From Gloeobacter morelensis MG652769 (GTDB lineage Bacteria > Cyanobacteriota > Cyanobacteriia > Gloeobacterales > Gloeobacteraceae): 64,000 nucleotides of DNA. The stretch spans positions 2,480,001 to 2,544,000 of the forward strand of contig NZ_CP063845.1 in NCBI RefSeq assembly GCF_021018745.1, written 5' to 3'. This document shows, piece after piece, positions 1-8,503 of this stretch. A program made the position numbers and the translations under genes. Below the pieces are notes generated by a model that was not told the DNA's origin, did no database searches, and saw only the letters and a list, made by a program, of their open reading frames with translations. Every line of letters starts with the position of its first letter. Position 1 is the first letter of the stretch.

Positions 1-47
1 GTTTGGCAGCAGCAGCGGCGGTGCCCTCACCAGTAAGGTTTGCCGCA

Positions 48-908
48 ATGCGCAGTGCAATTAGACGCCCGCACGGGCAGCGGGGTTTTACGCTCGTGGA
101 GGTGCTGGTGGCGACGGTGCTGCTGGCGCTGTTTCTGGCGGCGCTCGCCCCGATGCTCTCAGCTGCCGCCCTGCTGCGCAGGCAACAGGAACTGATCGCA
201 GAGGCCACCAATCTCGCCCAACTCGAAATCGAAGAAATTCGCCGCTCCTGGTCGGCCCTCGAAAACCGTGGGCTGGGCTCCCGTCAGAATGTGGGCGGCC
301 TGGTACCCACCGCCATGCGCGACCGGCTCGTGCCGCTACCGCGGCCCTGCGTCCTGAGTGAAGTCGAGTACGAAGGCTGCAAGTACCCCGAACCGGTTCC
401 CCCAGGACCGCTGCCGCTCACGGCCTCCCAGAACTACCCCTTCGACTCCGACGGTTACGAAGTGACCAGTCCGGACCCGAGCGGCGAAGGGGCGGACGAT
501 CTCTATCTGTACGACATCAACCGCGAGCCGCCCGACTCGCCGCGCTCGGCGGGCTTCACCATGGCGGGGGTGCGCGGCCCGAGAACCTATCGGTTGCAGA
601 TCTTCTGGGGCTACGCTCCCGGCTCCGCCACCCCCGCCGTCGCCTTAGACGATCCCCAGTGGTACCGGCAGGAGGTGGTGCGGGTGGTGGTGCGCCTCTA
701 TCTGGCGGGCAAGGACGGCGATTTGCCGGTGGACGGCGACGGCAACCCGACCCGGCTCACCCGGGCGGTGCGGCCTTTGATCACCGCGCGCAGCGAGGAG
801 GTGGCCGACACCCGCTCTGCCGCCAACGACCCGGAGACCCCGCCGGTATTTAGCCCCCTCGCCCCGCTGGCCGTTCTGAGCGCCGATATCGCCAGGAGCT
901 ACCAGTGA
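48..908 (+). CDS. hpsB: HpsB-like prepilin-type pseudopilin
   Basis: A 286-residue prepilin-like protein. A short basic leader (RRPHGQRG) is followed by the GFTLVEV processing site and one hydrophobic helix, so it should be cleaved by prepilin peptidase PilD and assembled at the inner membrane. The rest is a soluble, acidic, proline-rich domain without catalytic motifs. I chose the ATG at 48 because it gives a normal short leader; an in-frame TTG at 3 would add 15 residues and the reading frame may continue outside the window. It overlaps the next pseudopilin gene by 4 bases (GTGA), indicating translational coupling. Gene order (PilV/GspI-like, GspH-like, PilW-like) matches the cyanobacterial hps pseudopilin set for polysaccharide secretion or motility; the HpsB assignment is family inference. 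Confidence 0.8.
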   Translation: MRSAIRRPHGQRGFTLVEVLVATVLLALFLAALAPMLSAAALLRRQQELIAEATNLAQLEIEEIRRSWSALENRGLGSRQNVGGLVPTAMRDRLVPLPRPCVLSEVEYEGCKYPEPVPPGPLPLTASQNYPFDSDGYEVTSPDPSGEGADDLYLYDINREPPDSPRSAGFTMAGVRGPRTYRLQIFWGYAPGSATPAVALDDPQWYRQEVVRVVVRLYLAGKDGDLPVDGDGNPTRLTRAVRPLITARSEEVADTRSAANDPETPPVFSPLAPLAVLSADIARSYQ

Positions 909-1480
909 GACGCCTGGCCCTCGGCTTTACGCTGCTCGAACTGGTGATCGTCATGGCCCTGGTCGGTTTGCTCGCCAGTTTCGGAGCGGTGTCGGCCTAC
1001 GGCCTGTTGCAGTCGCGCCGCTTCGACAGCGGCGTGCAGGAATTGGCCCTGGCCGCCCGCAAGGCCCGCACCCGCGCCCTCGAATCGTCGGAGACCTACA
1101 CGTTCGAATTCAGCCTGCACGACCCGGACCGCAACGCCGATCCCGACGATCCGCCGGATCACTACGCGCTTTACCGGGGCGCTGAGCGTCCGGCTGTACC
1201 CGATTGGCGGCCTTTGCCCCAGCGCATCTGGATCTACCGCACCAGCGTTCCGGGACCGCCCTACCGCTGGACCTTCGACGAGCGCGGCACGGTGAGCCCC
1301 TCCCAGATCGGCACCGTTGTACTTCAGGACGGCGACCAGCTCGATGCTAGCCTCGCAGCAGCCACAGATCTGCCCGGCTACCTGCGCAGCCGCGCGAGCA
1401 ACCCCAACGGCGCGAGCCGGGGGGTGATCATGAATACCTATCTGGGCAAGATCAGCGTCGTCTCGGTGGGAACGCTCTGA
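905..1480 (+). CDS. GspH/FimT-like pseudopilin
   Basis: A 191-residue minor pseudopilin. Residues 8-30 carry the prepilin signature GFTLLELVIVMALVGLLASF with the conserved glutamate at +5 of the mature form. Central residues (GVQELALAARKARTRALES) resemble the GspH/FimT helix and strand domain. It starts with GTG inside the previous stop codon and overlaps the next gene by one base (TGATG), so all three genes form one operon. It should sit at the inner membrane as part of a pilus or pseudopilus tip complex. The sequence alone does not separate type IV pilus from type II secretion use. Confidence 0.8.
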   Translation: MRRLALGFTLLELVIVMALVGLLASFGAVSAYGLLQSRRFDSGVQELALAARKARTRALESSETYTFEFSLHDPDRNADPDDPPDHYALYRGAERPAVPDWRPLPQRIWIYRTSVPGPPYRWTFDERGTVSPSQIGTVVLQDGDQLDASLAAATDLPGYLRSRASNPNGASRGVIMNTYLGKISVVSVGTL

Positions 1481-2445
1481 TGCGCAACCGCCGCGGCCTG
1501 ACCTTGCTCGAACTGTTGATTGCGGCGGTGATTGGTCTGTTGCTGGTGGGGGCTGTGACCTACACTTTCACCAGCTTCGGCAAAAATGCCCTGGTTGAAA
1601 ATGCCGTAAGCGACGTGCAGATGGATCTGCACAGCGCCCTCGGATTGATGACCGACGAATTGCGCCAGGCCCGCTATATCTACAACACCGACCCTGAAAG
1701 CAGTGCTACTGATCGTTTGCGCCTTGAGCCGGTCAGCCCGACGCTCGCCACCGAGGAGACGACGCTCGCTTCTGCGAATTTTGACAAAAGCCGGTTGGTG
1801 CAGGCCAACTCACCCGGCTTTCGGATCTTGCTGGCTTTCTGGGTGCCCACGGTGGCAGGCACGGGCCGCCTCGGGGAGCGCGCCTCTCCCGCGGGCCGGG
1901 GAACACCGCTCGCTTTCAACCTCGATAGCGGTGCTCTGACCGCCTGGGGCTCCGCCAATTCGATTCCGGCCTACAACCTGATCGTCTACTACGTCACCGA
2001 CCCGCCGCCCGGTTCCGCCTGGAATGGCCCGCGCATCCTCGAGCGCTGGGAATCGGAACCTGTACCGATCCGCTACGACGAATTTGCCCAGGCAGAAAAT
2101 TCCACCCGCTTCCTTGACCTTGCCACCTTCGATGCTACCGCTGCTCCGCCGGTGGACGGCGTGTTCCTGCGCAACCTGCCGCCGGCCGATGGGGCAAGTT
2201 TCGCCCTTGCCGATTTTCTCGATGCCGACAAGGGAATCGAGGTCCGGTACCTGAGCGCCCAGACCGTGCAAATCAGCCTGCGGGGCAGCCTCGCAGGCAG
2301 CCAGGCCGATCGCTATCTAGCTGCCACCGATTCGACGGCCCAGACGTACTTGCGCGAGAATGCGGGCGACGCCCTCGACTTTACGACCACCGTCGTCGCC
2401 CGAAACGTCTGCACCGCCAACGCCATCTGTGTGAAAGATCCCTGA
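1480..2445 (+). CDS. hpsC: HpsC-like pseudopilin (PilW type)
   Basis: A 321-residue protein with an N-terminal prepilin helix (RRGLTLLELLIAAVIGLLLVGA) and a long C-terminal domain. The stretch DVQMDLHSALGLMTDELRQARYI is typical of PilW-like or HpsC minor pilins. It is the last of three tightly coupled pseudopilin genes; its ATG overlaps the previous TGA by one base. The likely role is in a pseudopilus complex in the cell envelope. No terminator hairpin is obvious in the 11 bases before the convergent neighbour. HpsC is the best family match from size, order and motif; PilW is the alternative name. Confidence 0.78.
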   Translation: MRNRRGLTLLELLIAAVIGLLLVGAVTYTFTSFGKNALVENAVSDVQMDLHSALGLMTDELRQARYIYNTDPESSATDRLRLEPVSPTLATEETTLASANFDKSRLVQANSPGFRILLAFWVPTVAGTGRLGERASPAGRGTPLAFNLDSGALTAWGSANSIPAYNLIVYYVTDPPPGSAWNGPRILERWESEPVPIRYDEFAQAENSTRFLDLATFDATAAPPVDGVFLRNLPPADGASFALADFLDADKGIEVRYLSAQTVQISLRGSLAGSQADRYLAATDSTAQTYLRENAGDALDFTTTVVARNVCTANAICVKDP

Positions 2446-2456
2446 GCGGCCAGGTT

Positions 2457-2990
2457 TCAGCCGCCTGCCAGGTCAAGCCCGGTGCTGTCGGGCGGGTTGC
2501 TGCTGGATGGCAAGAACGCCTCCGGGCTTACCGCAAAACCCACATCCGCGCCGTGACGGTTCAAGATGGCCAGTGCGTCGGTGACGCGAACCCCGAGCGC
2601 CTGCACTGTGACCAGGGTGGAACCTCGGGCAACTCCCTGCTCGAAATGCCTTGCCTCCGCCTCAGGGATGCCCATACCCGTGAGCAGTTCCACCAACTTA
2701 TCCGCAAGGGCGGGCTCGCGGGGACTCACCAGATTGACGATGGTGCCGAGGACGCCGCTGCCACCCTCGGCGGCTTCTTCGACCGTCTGCGTACCGGTCG
2801 CGTTGATCAGTTCGCGCTGTTCCTGCCGCTCGGCGAGCGCCACCCCAAGCGTATCGAGGTTGAAACCGTTCGCGTCGAGATCGACGATGGCGGCTTCAGC
2901 GCTGCGCCGGTCCACAAATAATCCGGCCAGCGTGCCCCGTTCCATCAGATCGGGGGGCAACGAAGTCAACGGCTCGCGGGGTGTCTCCAT
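2457..2990 (-). CDS. general-stress-type domain protein
   Basis: A 177-residue soluble protein. Residues 24-60 (AGLFVDRRSAEAAIVDLDANGF) look like the YflT/general-stress N-terminal fold, and residues 90-150 hold the matching second part (LADKLVELLTGMGIPEAEARHFEQG, then STLVTVQALGVRVTDALAIL). Longer in-frame extensions exist, but the ATG at 2990 is preceded by a strong GGAGGAAAT site. The gene converges on the pseudopilin operon. A disrupted relative with the same two-part layout lies at 56464-56894. The function of the family is unknown; a stress-linked role is suggested by name only. Confidence 0.72.
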   Translation of the reverse strand: METPREPLTSLPPDLMERGTLAGLFVDRRSAEAAIVDLDANGFNLDTLGVALAERQEQRELINATGTQTVEEAAEGGSGVLGTIVNLVSPREPALADKLVELLTGMGIPEAEARHFEQGVARGSTLVTVQALGVRVTDALAILNRHGADVGFAVSPEAFLPSSSNPPDSTGLDLAGG

Positions 2991-3126
2991 AATTTCCTCC
3001 TGTATGGCCTGGGGACAATGCTTTCCATCGTCGCGATAGCCCTGCACGGGCAGGCTCTGCCCAAGGGAGGAAAGCACCGCTGTGCCTTGCCGGAAGGGTT
3101 TGCGGGCCGCTGTGGCCGATGCTCGA

Positions 3127-3477
3127 CTATTCGTGGACCAGAATGTTGAGCAGGCGGCCAAACGGGTCACGAACGTAGAAACGTCGTACTGCCCACGGCT
3201 CCCGCGTCGGGCCATATTCAACCTTCAGCCCTTTAGCGACGACCCGCTGATGGACCTCGTCAAGGTCGTCCACTTCGATCGACAGGTCCGGCACGGGAGT
3301 TCCCGATCCGCCCTCGCTGGCGATGCTGATCTGCGGCGCAGATTGAGCGTTGGCGGCGAACGTCATGATCCAGCCTTGGTCCATGACCAAGTGCAATCCG
3401 AGAACGTCTGCATAGAAGGCAGCAGCCTGCTCAACCTGGTCAGCTGCGATGTTAGCTACAATGCGCTTTACTGCCAT
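3127..3477 (-). CDS. VOC (glyoxalase-like) protein
   Basis: A 116-residue single-module vicinal-oxygen-chelate protein. It starts with VKRIVANIAADQVEQAAAFYADVLGL, the usual first beta-alpha-beta, and ends with RRFYVRDPFGRLLNILVHE, the usual last strand. Family members bind a metal through paired modules, often as dimers, and act as glyoxalases, dioxygenases or resistance proteins. The substrate cannot be read here. The ATG at 3477 has a GGAGGAA site; an upstream extension in the same frame lacks one. It is next to another VOC gene on the same strand, separated by about 145 bases. Confidence 0.82.
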   Translation of the reverse strand: MAVKRIVANIAADQVEQAAAFYADVLGLHLVMDQGWIMTFAANAQSAPQISIASEGGSGTPVPDLSIEVDDLDEVHQRVVAKGLKVEYGPTREPWAVRRFYVRDPFGRLLNILVHE

Positions 3478-3621
3478 CGGTTCCTCCAAAAAACAGGTAC
3501 AGCTCCGAGTCCGAAATGAGTAGCGGAGGCACGCCATGTTCAGCCACTCGGACTCATGGCGCCACGGCGTAGACATAGTGCTCATCTTTGTTGAGCATGG
3601 CCTGCTGATTTCAACCGAAAA

Positions 3622-3975
3622 CTACGGCTGAAGCGGTTTCCAGAGACCGATAGTATTGCCTTCGGGATCGCTCATCCAGGCGAAGTGACCGCTGCCGGGC
3701 ACCTCCATCGGCGGGACGCAGGCCTTGCCTCCGAGGGACTCGGCCTTGTCGAGAGCAACCTGCAGATCTTCGACCTGTACGTAAAAGGTTACGTAATTGT
3801 AGGGTTCGTGGCCGAGGGAGTTGATCATGCCCTGGATACCTGCCTCGCTGCCGGTGCGGATGCTCACTGCCGGGCCTTCGGGCAATCCGTCCCAGCCGAA
3901 CATCTGCGCGAAAAATGCGGCGGTCTTGCTGCTGTCGCGGCAGCCGATCTCGAAATAGACAACAGGGTTACCCAT
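3622..3975 (-). CDS. VOC family protein
   Basis: A 117-residue VOC-fold protein with the classic start GNPVVYFEIGCRDSSKTAAFF and end SGHFAWMSDPEGNTIGLWKP. The DPEGNTIGLW motif is typical of the bleomycin-resistance/glyoxalase superfamily. The ATG at 3975 has an AAAGGAG site at good spacing. It lies upstream of the other VOC gene on the same strand and may be co-transcribed with it. Substrate unknown; probably a cytosolic dimer. Confidence 0.84.
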   Translation of the reverse strand: MGNPVVYFEIGCRDSSKTAAFFAQMFGWDGLPEGPAVSIRTGSEAGIQGMINSLGHEPYNYVTFYVQVEDLQVALDKAESLGGKACVPPMEVPGSGHFAWMSDPEGNTIGLWKPLQP

Positions 3976-4234
3976 CTGAATCGCTCCTTTGCCTGACAAG
4001 GCGTATCGTTTGCGGTTGCTGTCGCCTTGGGCTGCGACAGCAACAGACTATCACGAAATATGGACAAAAGATCATATCTAGGTACCCAAATTGGCGACGC
4101 TTCCTGCTGAGCCGATTAATCTCCGCGTGCTCGCGCAGCGGCCGTGCGGCGGTTGTGCCGTCCCCACGGACGAGCGTGTCGATGACCTCCTGGTGCAAGC
4201 GGGCTGCTGAGCGCCATTCGGCTACCTTTGAAAC

Positions 4235-4456
4235 ATGAAGCAGGGAGAGCCCGTGGACACCGAAACCCGCAAACGTGCCGGCTACGACGAGGACTTCCAT
4301 GCCTGGGCGTTTGAGCAGGCAACGCTTTTGCGCGAAGGTCGCCTGGACAAGCTGGATCTTGAAAACCTCGCCGAGGAGTTGGAAAGCTTGGGCAGATTCG
4401 AACGCCGAGCGCTCGAAAGCCGGTTGGAGGTATTGATTGTGCATTTGCTTCTCTAA
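4235..4456 (+). pseudogene. DUF29 family protein, C-terminally truncated
   Basis: The first 73 residues of a DUF29 protein (ETRKRAGYDEDFHAWAFEQA, then LENLAEELESLGRFERRALE). Family members are usually about 140-160 residues and continue as LLKWxxQP after HLL; here a stop follows HLLL directly. A transposase fragment lies 33 bases downstream, so an IS event probably removed the second half. The GTG at 4253 with an AGGGAGAG site is an alternative, better-placed start. DUF29 has no established function but is abundant in cyanobacteria and near mobile DNA. Confidence 0.65.
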
Positions 4457-4489
4457 CCTACCCCCCTGTAGAACTGTCAAGTTCAGAGT

Positions 4490-4570
4490 ATGGGTTGGAT
4501 CAAAATAAGCGAACGCGATCTGAAACGGATCGAAGTGCTGAGCGAGGTGCTCGCAGGTTCTCACGTTTGA
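4490..4570 (+). mobile_element. ISNCY-type transposase N-terminal fragment
   Basis: A 26-codon reading frame beginning MGWIKISERDLKRIEVLSEV and stopping after LAGSHV. It matches the conserved beginning of ISNCY-like transposases, where the next residues should form the helix-turn-helix. The rest of the element is missing, so it is a dead remnant. It abuts the truncated DUF29 gene and overlaps the end of the opposite-strand AraC gene by ten bases. The family is assigned from memory of that N-terminal motif. Confidence 0.5.
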
Positions 4571-5523
4571 GCACGAAGCATCATCAGGCGATATCCACTG
4601 GGTGAGATCCCGGCCCAGCGCTTGAATGCGATTGAGAAGGCTGCTTCTGATCGGTAACCCACTCGGCCGGCCACGGTTCCAATGTTGCCGGTTCCATCGA
4701 GCAGCAGACCGGCAGCGACGTGCATGCGCCACGCGGTCAAATAGCAAATAGCTCCCTGGCCTACCAGAGCGCTGAATCGCTGCGCGAAGACGGCTCTCGA
4801 ACAGCCCGCCTCTTCGGCAAGCGCCTGCAATGTCCAGCGGCGCTCCGGTGCAGCGTGCATGCAAGAGATGGCACGCCCGACAAGAGGGTCCATGATGCCG
4901 CGCATCCAGCCGACGGAATTGTGAGAGCCCATAGCCAGGTACGCGCGCAGAGACTGCATAAAGAGCAGGTCGGCGAGTTTAGCTATCACCAGATTTGCTC
5001 CTGGCTGCTCCTCCGCAAGCTCCTCCGCTATGGCGTTTAGGGTCATCTTCAACCACGATCTATTGCAGTCCGTTGCGCCACGGATGACAAGCACAGGTGG
5101 CAATGCGGTGAGTAGAGGGTTTCTGCGTGGGTCACCGAAGGAGAAGATGCCAACGAGGATCACGCTTTGCGAGCCGCCGCCGCCATGCTGGAGGCGGACT
5201 ATGCTTCGATAACGCATACCGGGCTCCCATGGCTCGACGCCCGCCTCGGCGAGCAGCGATACGAGCGCAACCGGAGGTGCACTTGCGCAGTCGGCACCGG
5301 TAAGCTCATGAGGCTCTCCGCTTGGCAGCACCAGGAAGTCTCCTTCGTTTAGGTCGTGAGCGTTGTTCGCGGTCTCGATGCGGGCCTTGCCAGCGAGCAC
5401 TGCGTAGAACGGTGCGACAGTACTCGCGCTTTTCTGAATGCGAAAAGGCTCGGTTGCCTCCAGCCGGCAGAAGAGGCAGCTTTCCTGGCGCAGATCAAAG
5501 AGAAGCTGATCGAGTACATCCAT
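4561..5523 (-). CDS. AraC-family regulator with cupin domain
   Basis: A 320-residue regulator. Residues 1-190 form an AraC-binding cupin domain (ASTVAPFYAVLAGKARIE and FLVLPSGEPHEL); the C-terminal ~100 residues carry two helix-turn-helix motifs (WTLQALAEEAGCSRAVFAQR and VAGRVGYRSEAAFSIAFKRW, then GISPSGYR). It is divergent from the SDR oxidoreductase gene at 5642, an arrangement common for a regulator controlling its neighbour. I start at the ATG at 5523, giving MDVLDQLLFDL, the usual N-terminus of this subfamily; upstream in-frame starts exist. The effector is unknown. Confidence 0.83.
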   Translation of the reverse strand: MDVLDQLLFDLRQESCLFCRLEATEPFRIQKSASTVAPFYAVLAGKARIETANNAHDLNEGDFLVLPSGEPHELTGADCASAPPVALVSLLAEAGVEPWEPGMRYRSIVRLQHGGGGSQSVILVGIFSFGDPRRNPLLTALPPVLVIRGATDCNRSWLKMTLNAIAEELAEEQPGANLVIAKLADLLFMQSLRAYLAMGSHNSVGWMRGIMDPLVGRAISCMHAAPERRWTLQALAEEAGCSRAVFAQRFSALVGQGAICYLTAWRMHVAAGLLLDGTGNIGTVAGRVGYRSEAAFSIAFKRWAGISPSGYRLMMLRAQT

Positions 5524-5641
5524 AGCAAGACGCTCGCGAATGAAAGACAGACGCACACACATAGACAGTCTGTTTTTCTGAAGTCTAAGGTAAAGCAGTA
5601 ACGCAGGACGTCTATTCAGAACAAAAGCACAAGGAGAGCCA

Positions 5642-6574
5642 ATGCGGATATTTGTCACTGGGGCGACCGGGTATATCGGTGGCGTTGTAACGGAGCGAGC
5701 GCTCGCTGAAGGTCACGCGGTATACGGGTTGTCGCGCAATGAAGAAGGTGATGCGAAATTGAGAGCGCTGGGTGCGACTCCAGTGCGCGGAGAGCTGGCC
5801 AGCCTGGACGTACTTCGGCAGGAGAGCGCCCAAGCTGAGGCTGTGTTGCACCTGGCCTATATTCACGACTGGGGCATGGACTACGCGGAGATTCTGCGCA
5901 TTGATGCGGCGGCGGTGGACGCATTGGGCGAGCCTTTACACGGAACCGACAAGGCATTGGTGATCACCTCAGGTACGGCGTTCGTTGACCCGGATCCGGC
6001 GGGTGGTGAGACCACGGAGGATTCACCACTGTCGCGAACCTTCGTCCTGAAAGACCGCATCCGTTCTGAGCGTCACGCACTGCGCCTGAGCGAAAGTGGT
6101 GTCCGGGTGAGTGCGATTCGTCTGCCTCCTTATGTCTACGGACGCGGCGGCAGCACCTTTGTGCCGATGCTGATGCAGATGGCTGTCAAGGCCGGCGAGT
6201 CCGTCTACGTCGATGATGGACATATGCGCACCTCAGATGTGCACGTGGATGATGCGGCGACGCTGTTTCTGCTCGCTGCGAGAGAGGCGAAAGCCGGTGA
6301 CGTCTTCAACGGCACCGGATCGACAACCGTCACCTTACGGGAGTTGGCCGAAGCGATCGGAGCGGCACTGAAACTTCCAGTGCGCTCAGTCAGCCGCGAA
6401 GAGGCGGAGGCACTATGGGGCCAGTTCCTGACGGCGTTTGTTCAATTCGAAAACCGGCCGTCTAATCGCAAAGCAGTTCAGCAACTGGGATGGCAGCCAC
6501 AAGGAATCGATATGCTCACGGATATCCGATCAGGGTCGTATGGGGAGCTGGCGGAAAAACTGCGGCAGGGCTAA
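5642..6574 (+). CDS. extended SDR NAD(P)-dependent epimerase/reductase
   Basis: A 310-residue Rossmann protein. Residues 1-15 hold the extended-SDR nucleotide site MRIFVTGATGYIGG (TGxxGxxG). Further features are HLAYIHD, VITSGTAFV, and a YVYGRGG-like segment near the substrate loop. The catalytic YxxxK is not obvious, which fits the atypical extended SDRs. An AAGGAGAG site precedes the ATG. It is divergently paired with an AraC regulator, the likely control unit. The substrate is probably a small carbonyl or sugar-like compound, but that is not established. Confidence 0.83.
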   Translation: MRIFVTGATGYIGGVVTERALAEGHAVYGLSRNEEGDAKLRALGATPVRGELASLDVLRQESAQAEAVLHLAYIHDWGMDYAEILRIDAAAVDALGEPLHGTDKALVITSGTAFVDPDPAGGETTEDSPLSRTFVLKDRIRSERHALRLSESGVRVSAIRLPPYVYGRGGSTFVPMLMQMAVKAGESVYVDDGHMRTSDVHVDDAATLFLLAAREAKAGDVFNGTGSTTVTLRELAEAIGAALKLPVRSVSREEAEALWGQFLTAFVQFENRPSNRKAVQQLGWQPQGIDMLTDIRSGSYGELAEKLRQG

Positions 6575-6616
6575 AGTGAGTGGCCAACACACATTCTTTC
6601 CAGTCAGAGTGACAGA

Positions 6617-6710
6617 ATGGATGCAGACGCGCGGAAACGACTCCGCTGGATAGAGTTGTTCCGCAAGAGTGAAAATCAGAGTTTGACCTGCTTGAAATGC
6701 GGCATCTCGA
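6617..6710 (+). mobile_element. HTH-type transposase N-terminal fragment (IS481-like)
   Basis: An open frame beginning MDADARKRLRWIELFRKSEN and continuing SLTCLKCGIS. This is the conserved opening of IS481-like helix-turn-helix transposases, in which the recognition helix follows CGIS. Here the sequence switches abruptly at about 6709 into an IS256 fragment. It is a remnant and cannot encode an active enzyme. Confidence 0.45.
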
Positions 6711-6897
6711 TTACGACGGCACCCCCCATTCGGGGGGCAGGTCGACCCGCAAACTATTGTCGGTGAAGGCGGTTTGCTCAAACAATTAACTAAGGCGGTT
6801 ATCGAACGGGCTCTCGAAGCCGAGATGGAAACCCACCTCTGACGGAGTTGAGCAATCGAGGCTTGAGGGTGGGTTTGCCTCCGGTAGGTCCACACTC
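6709..6897 (+). mobile_element. IS256-family transposase remnant with internal deletion
   Basis: One frame reads QVDPQTIVGEGGLLKQLTKA, then VIERALEAEMETHL and a stop, the N-terminal signature of IS256/mutator transposases. The DNA then jumps to LTELSNRGL, a motif that belongs more than 100 residues later, so the centre is deleted. The segment from GATTACGAC at 6709 to GTCGGTGAA is almost identical to 51459-51516, showing that both remnants come from the same element type. A CCCCCC-ATTC-GGGGGG hairpin lies at 6722-6737. Confidence 0.7.
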
Positions 6898-7047
6898 GGG
6901 TGGGAGTGCGGCGGGGGCAATCAAGGCCACTCAGACACCGGATTGAGAACAAGCGGCGCGCGGTTTCCACCACAGGCAGTTTCCCGGCGTAAAGTTTTGT
7001 GGCAAGACTGGGATAACAGTCGCCGCCACAGACAGAATATCCCGTCT

Positions 7048-7221
7048 ATGAGTACGTCAAGAGCCATTGCAACCCTCTCGAAAATGGACCCTGCGGCCCC
7101 CGATCCGGTTGCTTCACAGGCGGTGGTGCTGGCGTTCTTGCGCGCACGGCTTACCGAGGAAGAAACCCGCGACCACGAGCGTTCCATCGTGTCCGCGACC
7201 AGGCGGCGCAAAGCTTCTTAG
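7048..7221 (+). CDS. possible small protein (57 residues)
   Basis: An ATG-started frame giving a 57-residue basic protein with a predicted helix (VASQAVVLAFLRARLTEEET) and a basic tail. It ends 28 bases before the GTG of the DUF2993 gene, so it could be co-transcribed. No family recognised and no clear ribosome binding site. It may be a chance frame in GC-rich DNA. Confidence 0.35.
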   Translation: MSTSRAIATLSKMDPAAPDPVASQAVVLAFLRARLTEEETRDHERSIVSATRRRKAS

Positions 7222-7249
7222 AACACACTGGATACACAGGAAACAGACC

Positions 7250-8353
7250 GTGGCAGAGCAAGGGCAAGGACCGGCGGAGCGGGCGCTCAACCGGGCGGTG
7301 GAACTGGGCATCGAGAACACCTTGCAGGAGGTCGAATCGGTGGAGGTGAACGTTCGGACCGATCCGCTCAAAGCGATTGCCGGCAAGGCCGACTCCGTCT
7401 CCGTACAGGGTCAGGGCCTGGTGATCGACGCGCAACTGCGCGTCGAAACACTGGAAGTGCAAAGCGACGGCCTGACGGTCGAGCCGCTCGCAGCGCTGTT
7501 CGGCAAGCTGAAGTTGCGCGAGGCGGTTAATACCACCGCCCGGGTGGTGCTCACCGAGGCGGACATCAACCGGCTGCTCGCCTCGTCCTCGGTGCGGGGC
7601 AACCTCCAGAATCTGGCGACCCGCGCCGACGGGCAGACGGTGAACGTGGCGGTCGATGTGCTCCACATCCATCTGCACCAGAGCGGCCGGCTGCAACTAA
7701 CAGTCGAACTGCTGCTGCACGAATCCGGCCGACGCGAGCGGTTGACCCTGGCAGCTACACCCTGCCCCGGCGAACGGGAAAGTAGCCTGTGTCTTCAGGA
7801 TGTGCGCGTGCAGTTCGGCCACATCGCGCTGGCGTTGCTCGATCTCAAGCCTGGCGAGGACGAACTGGCGGTCGAGGCCGAGGTGCATTTCGACCCAGAA
7901 TCGCGCGACGATACCAGCGCCGGGGTCGATATCCGCTCCGGCAGCCTTGCGTTTGCCCGTATCCGGCTTCCCCATGTCGAGCGTGCCCTGGCCCGCGTGC
8001 TGCTGCCGCTTGCGGGCATCAACGGTTTACTCGCCTCCCCCTGGGTACAGGGCAATTTGCAGATGCTCGCGCTACAGCTCGGGGAGCGTTCAATTGCAGG
8101 TGCAATCGAACAACTCGCGATGCGCCTCCAACCCGGCTTGCTGGAGCTGGAAGGCATATTTTGCGAGGCGAAGGCTGCCAGGCGCACTCCTTTGAAACTC
8201 CAGGCAGCCACCTGTGCGGGTAGCGGGGCGCTGAATTTTTTGCACCTGCGCCTCGGCGCGGCCACACTCGCAATCGGTATCGAGACTTGCAAAGTGGAGG
8301 CCGGCAAGCTTACCCTTGGCCTGGCGATTCACCCTTCGCCCCCGCCGGACTGA
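7250..8353 (+). CDS. LmeA/DUF2993 phospholipid-binding-like protein
   Basis: A 367-residue protein of the DUF2993 (LmeA-like) family. Typical features are AERALNRAVELGIENTLQEV at the start and NTTARVVLTEADINRLLASS. A second, similar module appears at residues ~245-360 (RVLLPLAGINGLLASPWVQG), so the protein is an internal duplication. Mycobacterial LmeA binds phospholipids in the periplasm, but no signal peptide is visible here, so the location is uncertain. I chose the GTG at 7250 because the region upstream in frame lacks family similarity. No close operon partner downstream; a Uma2 gene follows after 150 bases. Confidence 0.75.
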   Translation: MAEQGQGPAERALNRAVELGIENTLQEVESVEVNVRTDPLKAIAGKADSVSVQGQGLVIDAQLRVETLEVQSDGLTVEPLAALFGKLKLREAVNTTARVVLTEADINRLLASSSVRGNLQNLATRADGQTVNVAVDVLHIHLHQSGRLQLTVELLLHESGRRERLTLAATPCPGERESSLCLQDVRVQFGHIALALLDLKPGEDELAVEAEVHFDPESRDDTSAGVDIRSGSLAFARIRLPHVERALARVLLPLAGINGLLASPWVQGNLQMLALQLGERSIAGAIEQLAMRLQPGLLELEGIFCEAKAARRTPLKLQAATCAGSGALNFLHLRLGAATLAIGIETCKVEAGKLTLGLAIHPSPPPD

Positions 8354-8503
8354 TCCGCATCCCCGGCGCCAGCAGCGCGCCTTGTTCTGCCCCATTGAGG
8401 CAGCACTCCCATCCCCCTGTCCTGTTTCCGAATCGGGCGCAATGCCCGCCAAGCGCTCAGTACGAGTTTGCTATCTTGATGGCAACGCTGGAGGCTCAAG
8501 GTA

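Noticed and set aside
3968-4864. 298-residue minus-strand frame across 4.0-4.9 kb
   Set aside because: It overlaps the DUF29 fragment, the ISNCY fragment and the AraC gene, lacks recognisable domains and looks like a GC-rich shadow frame.
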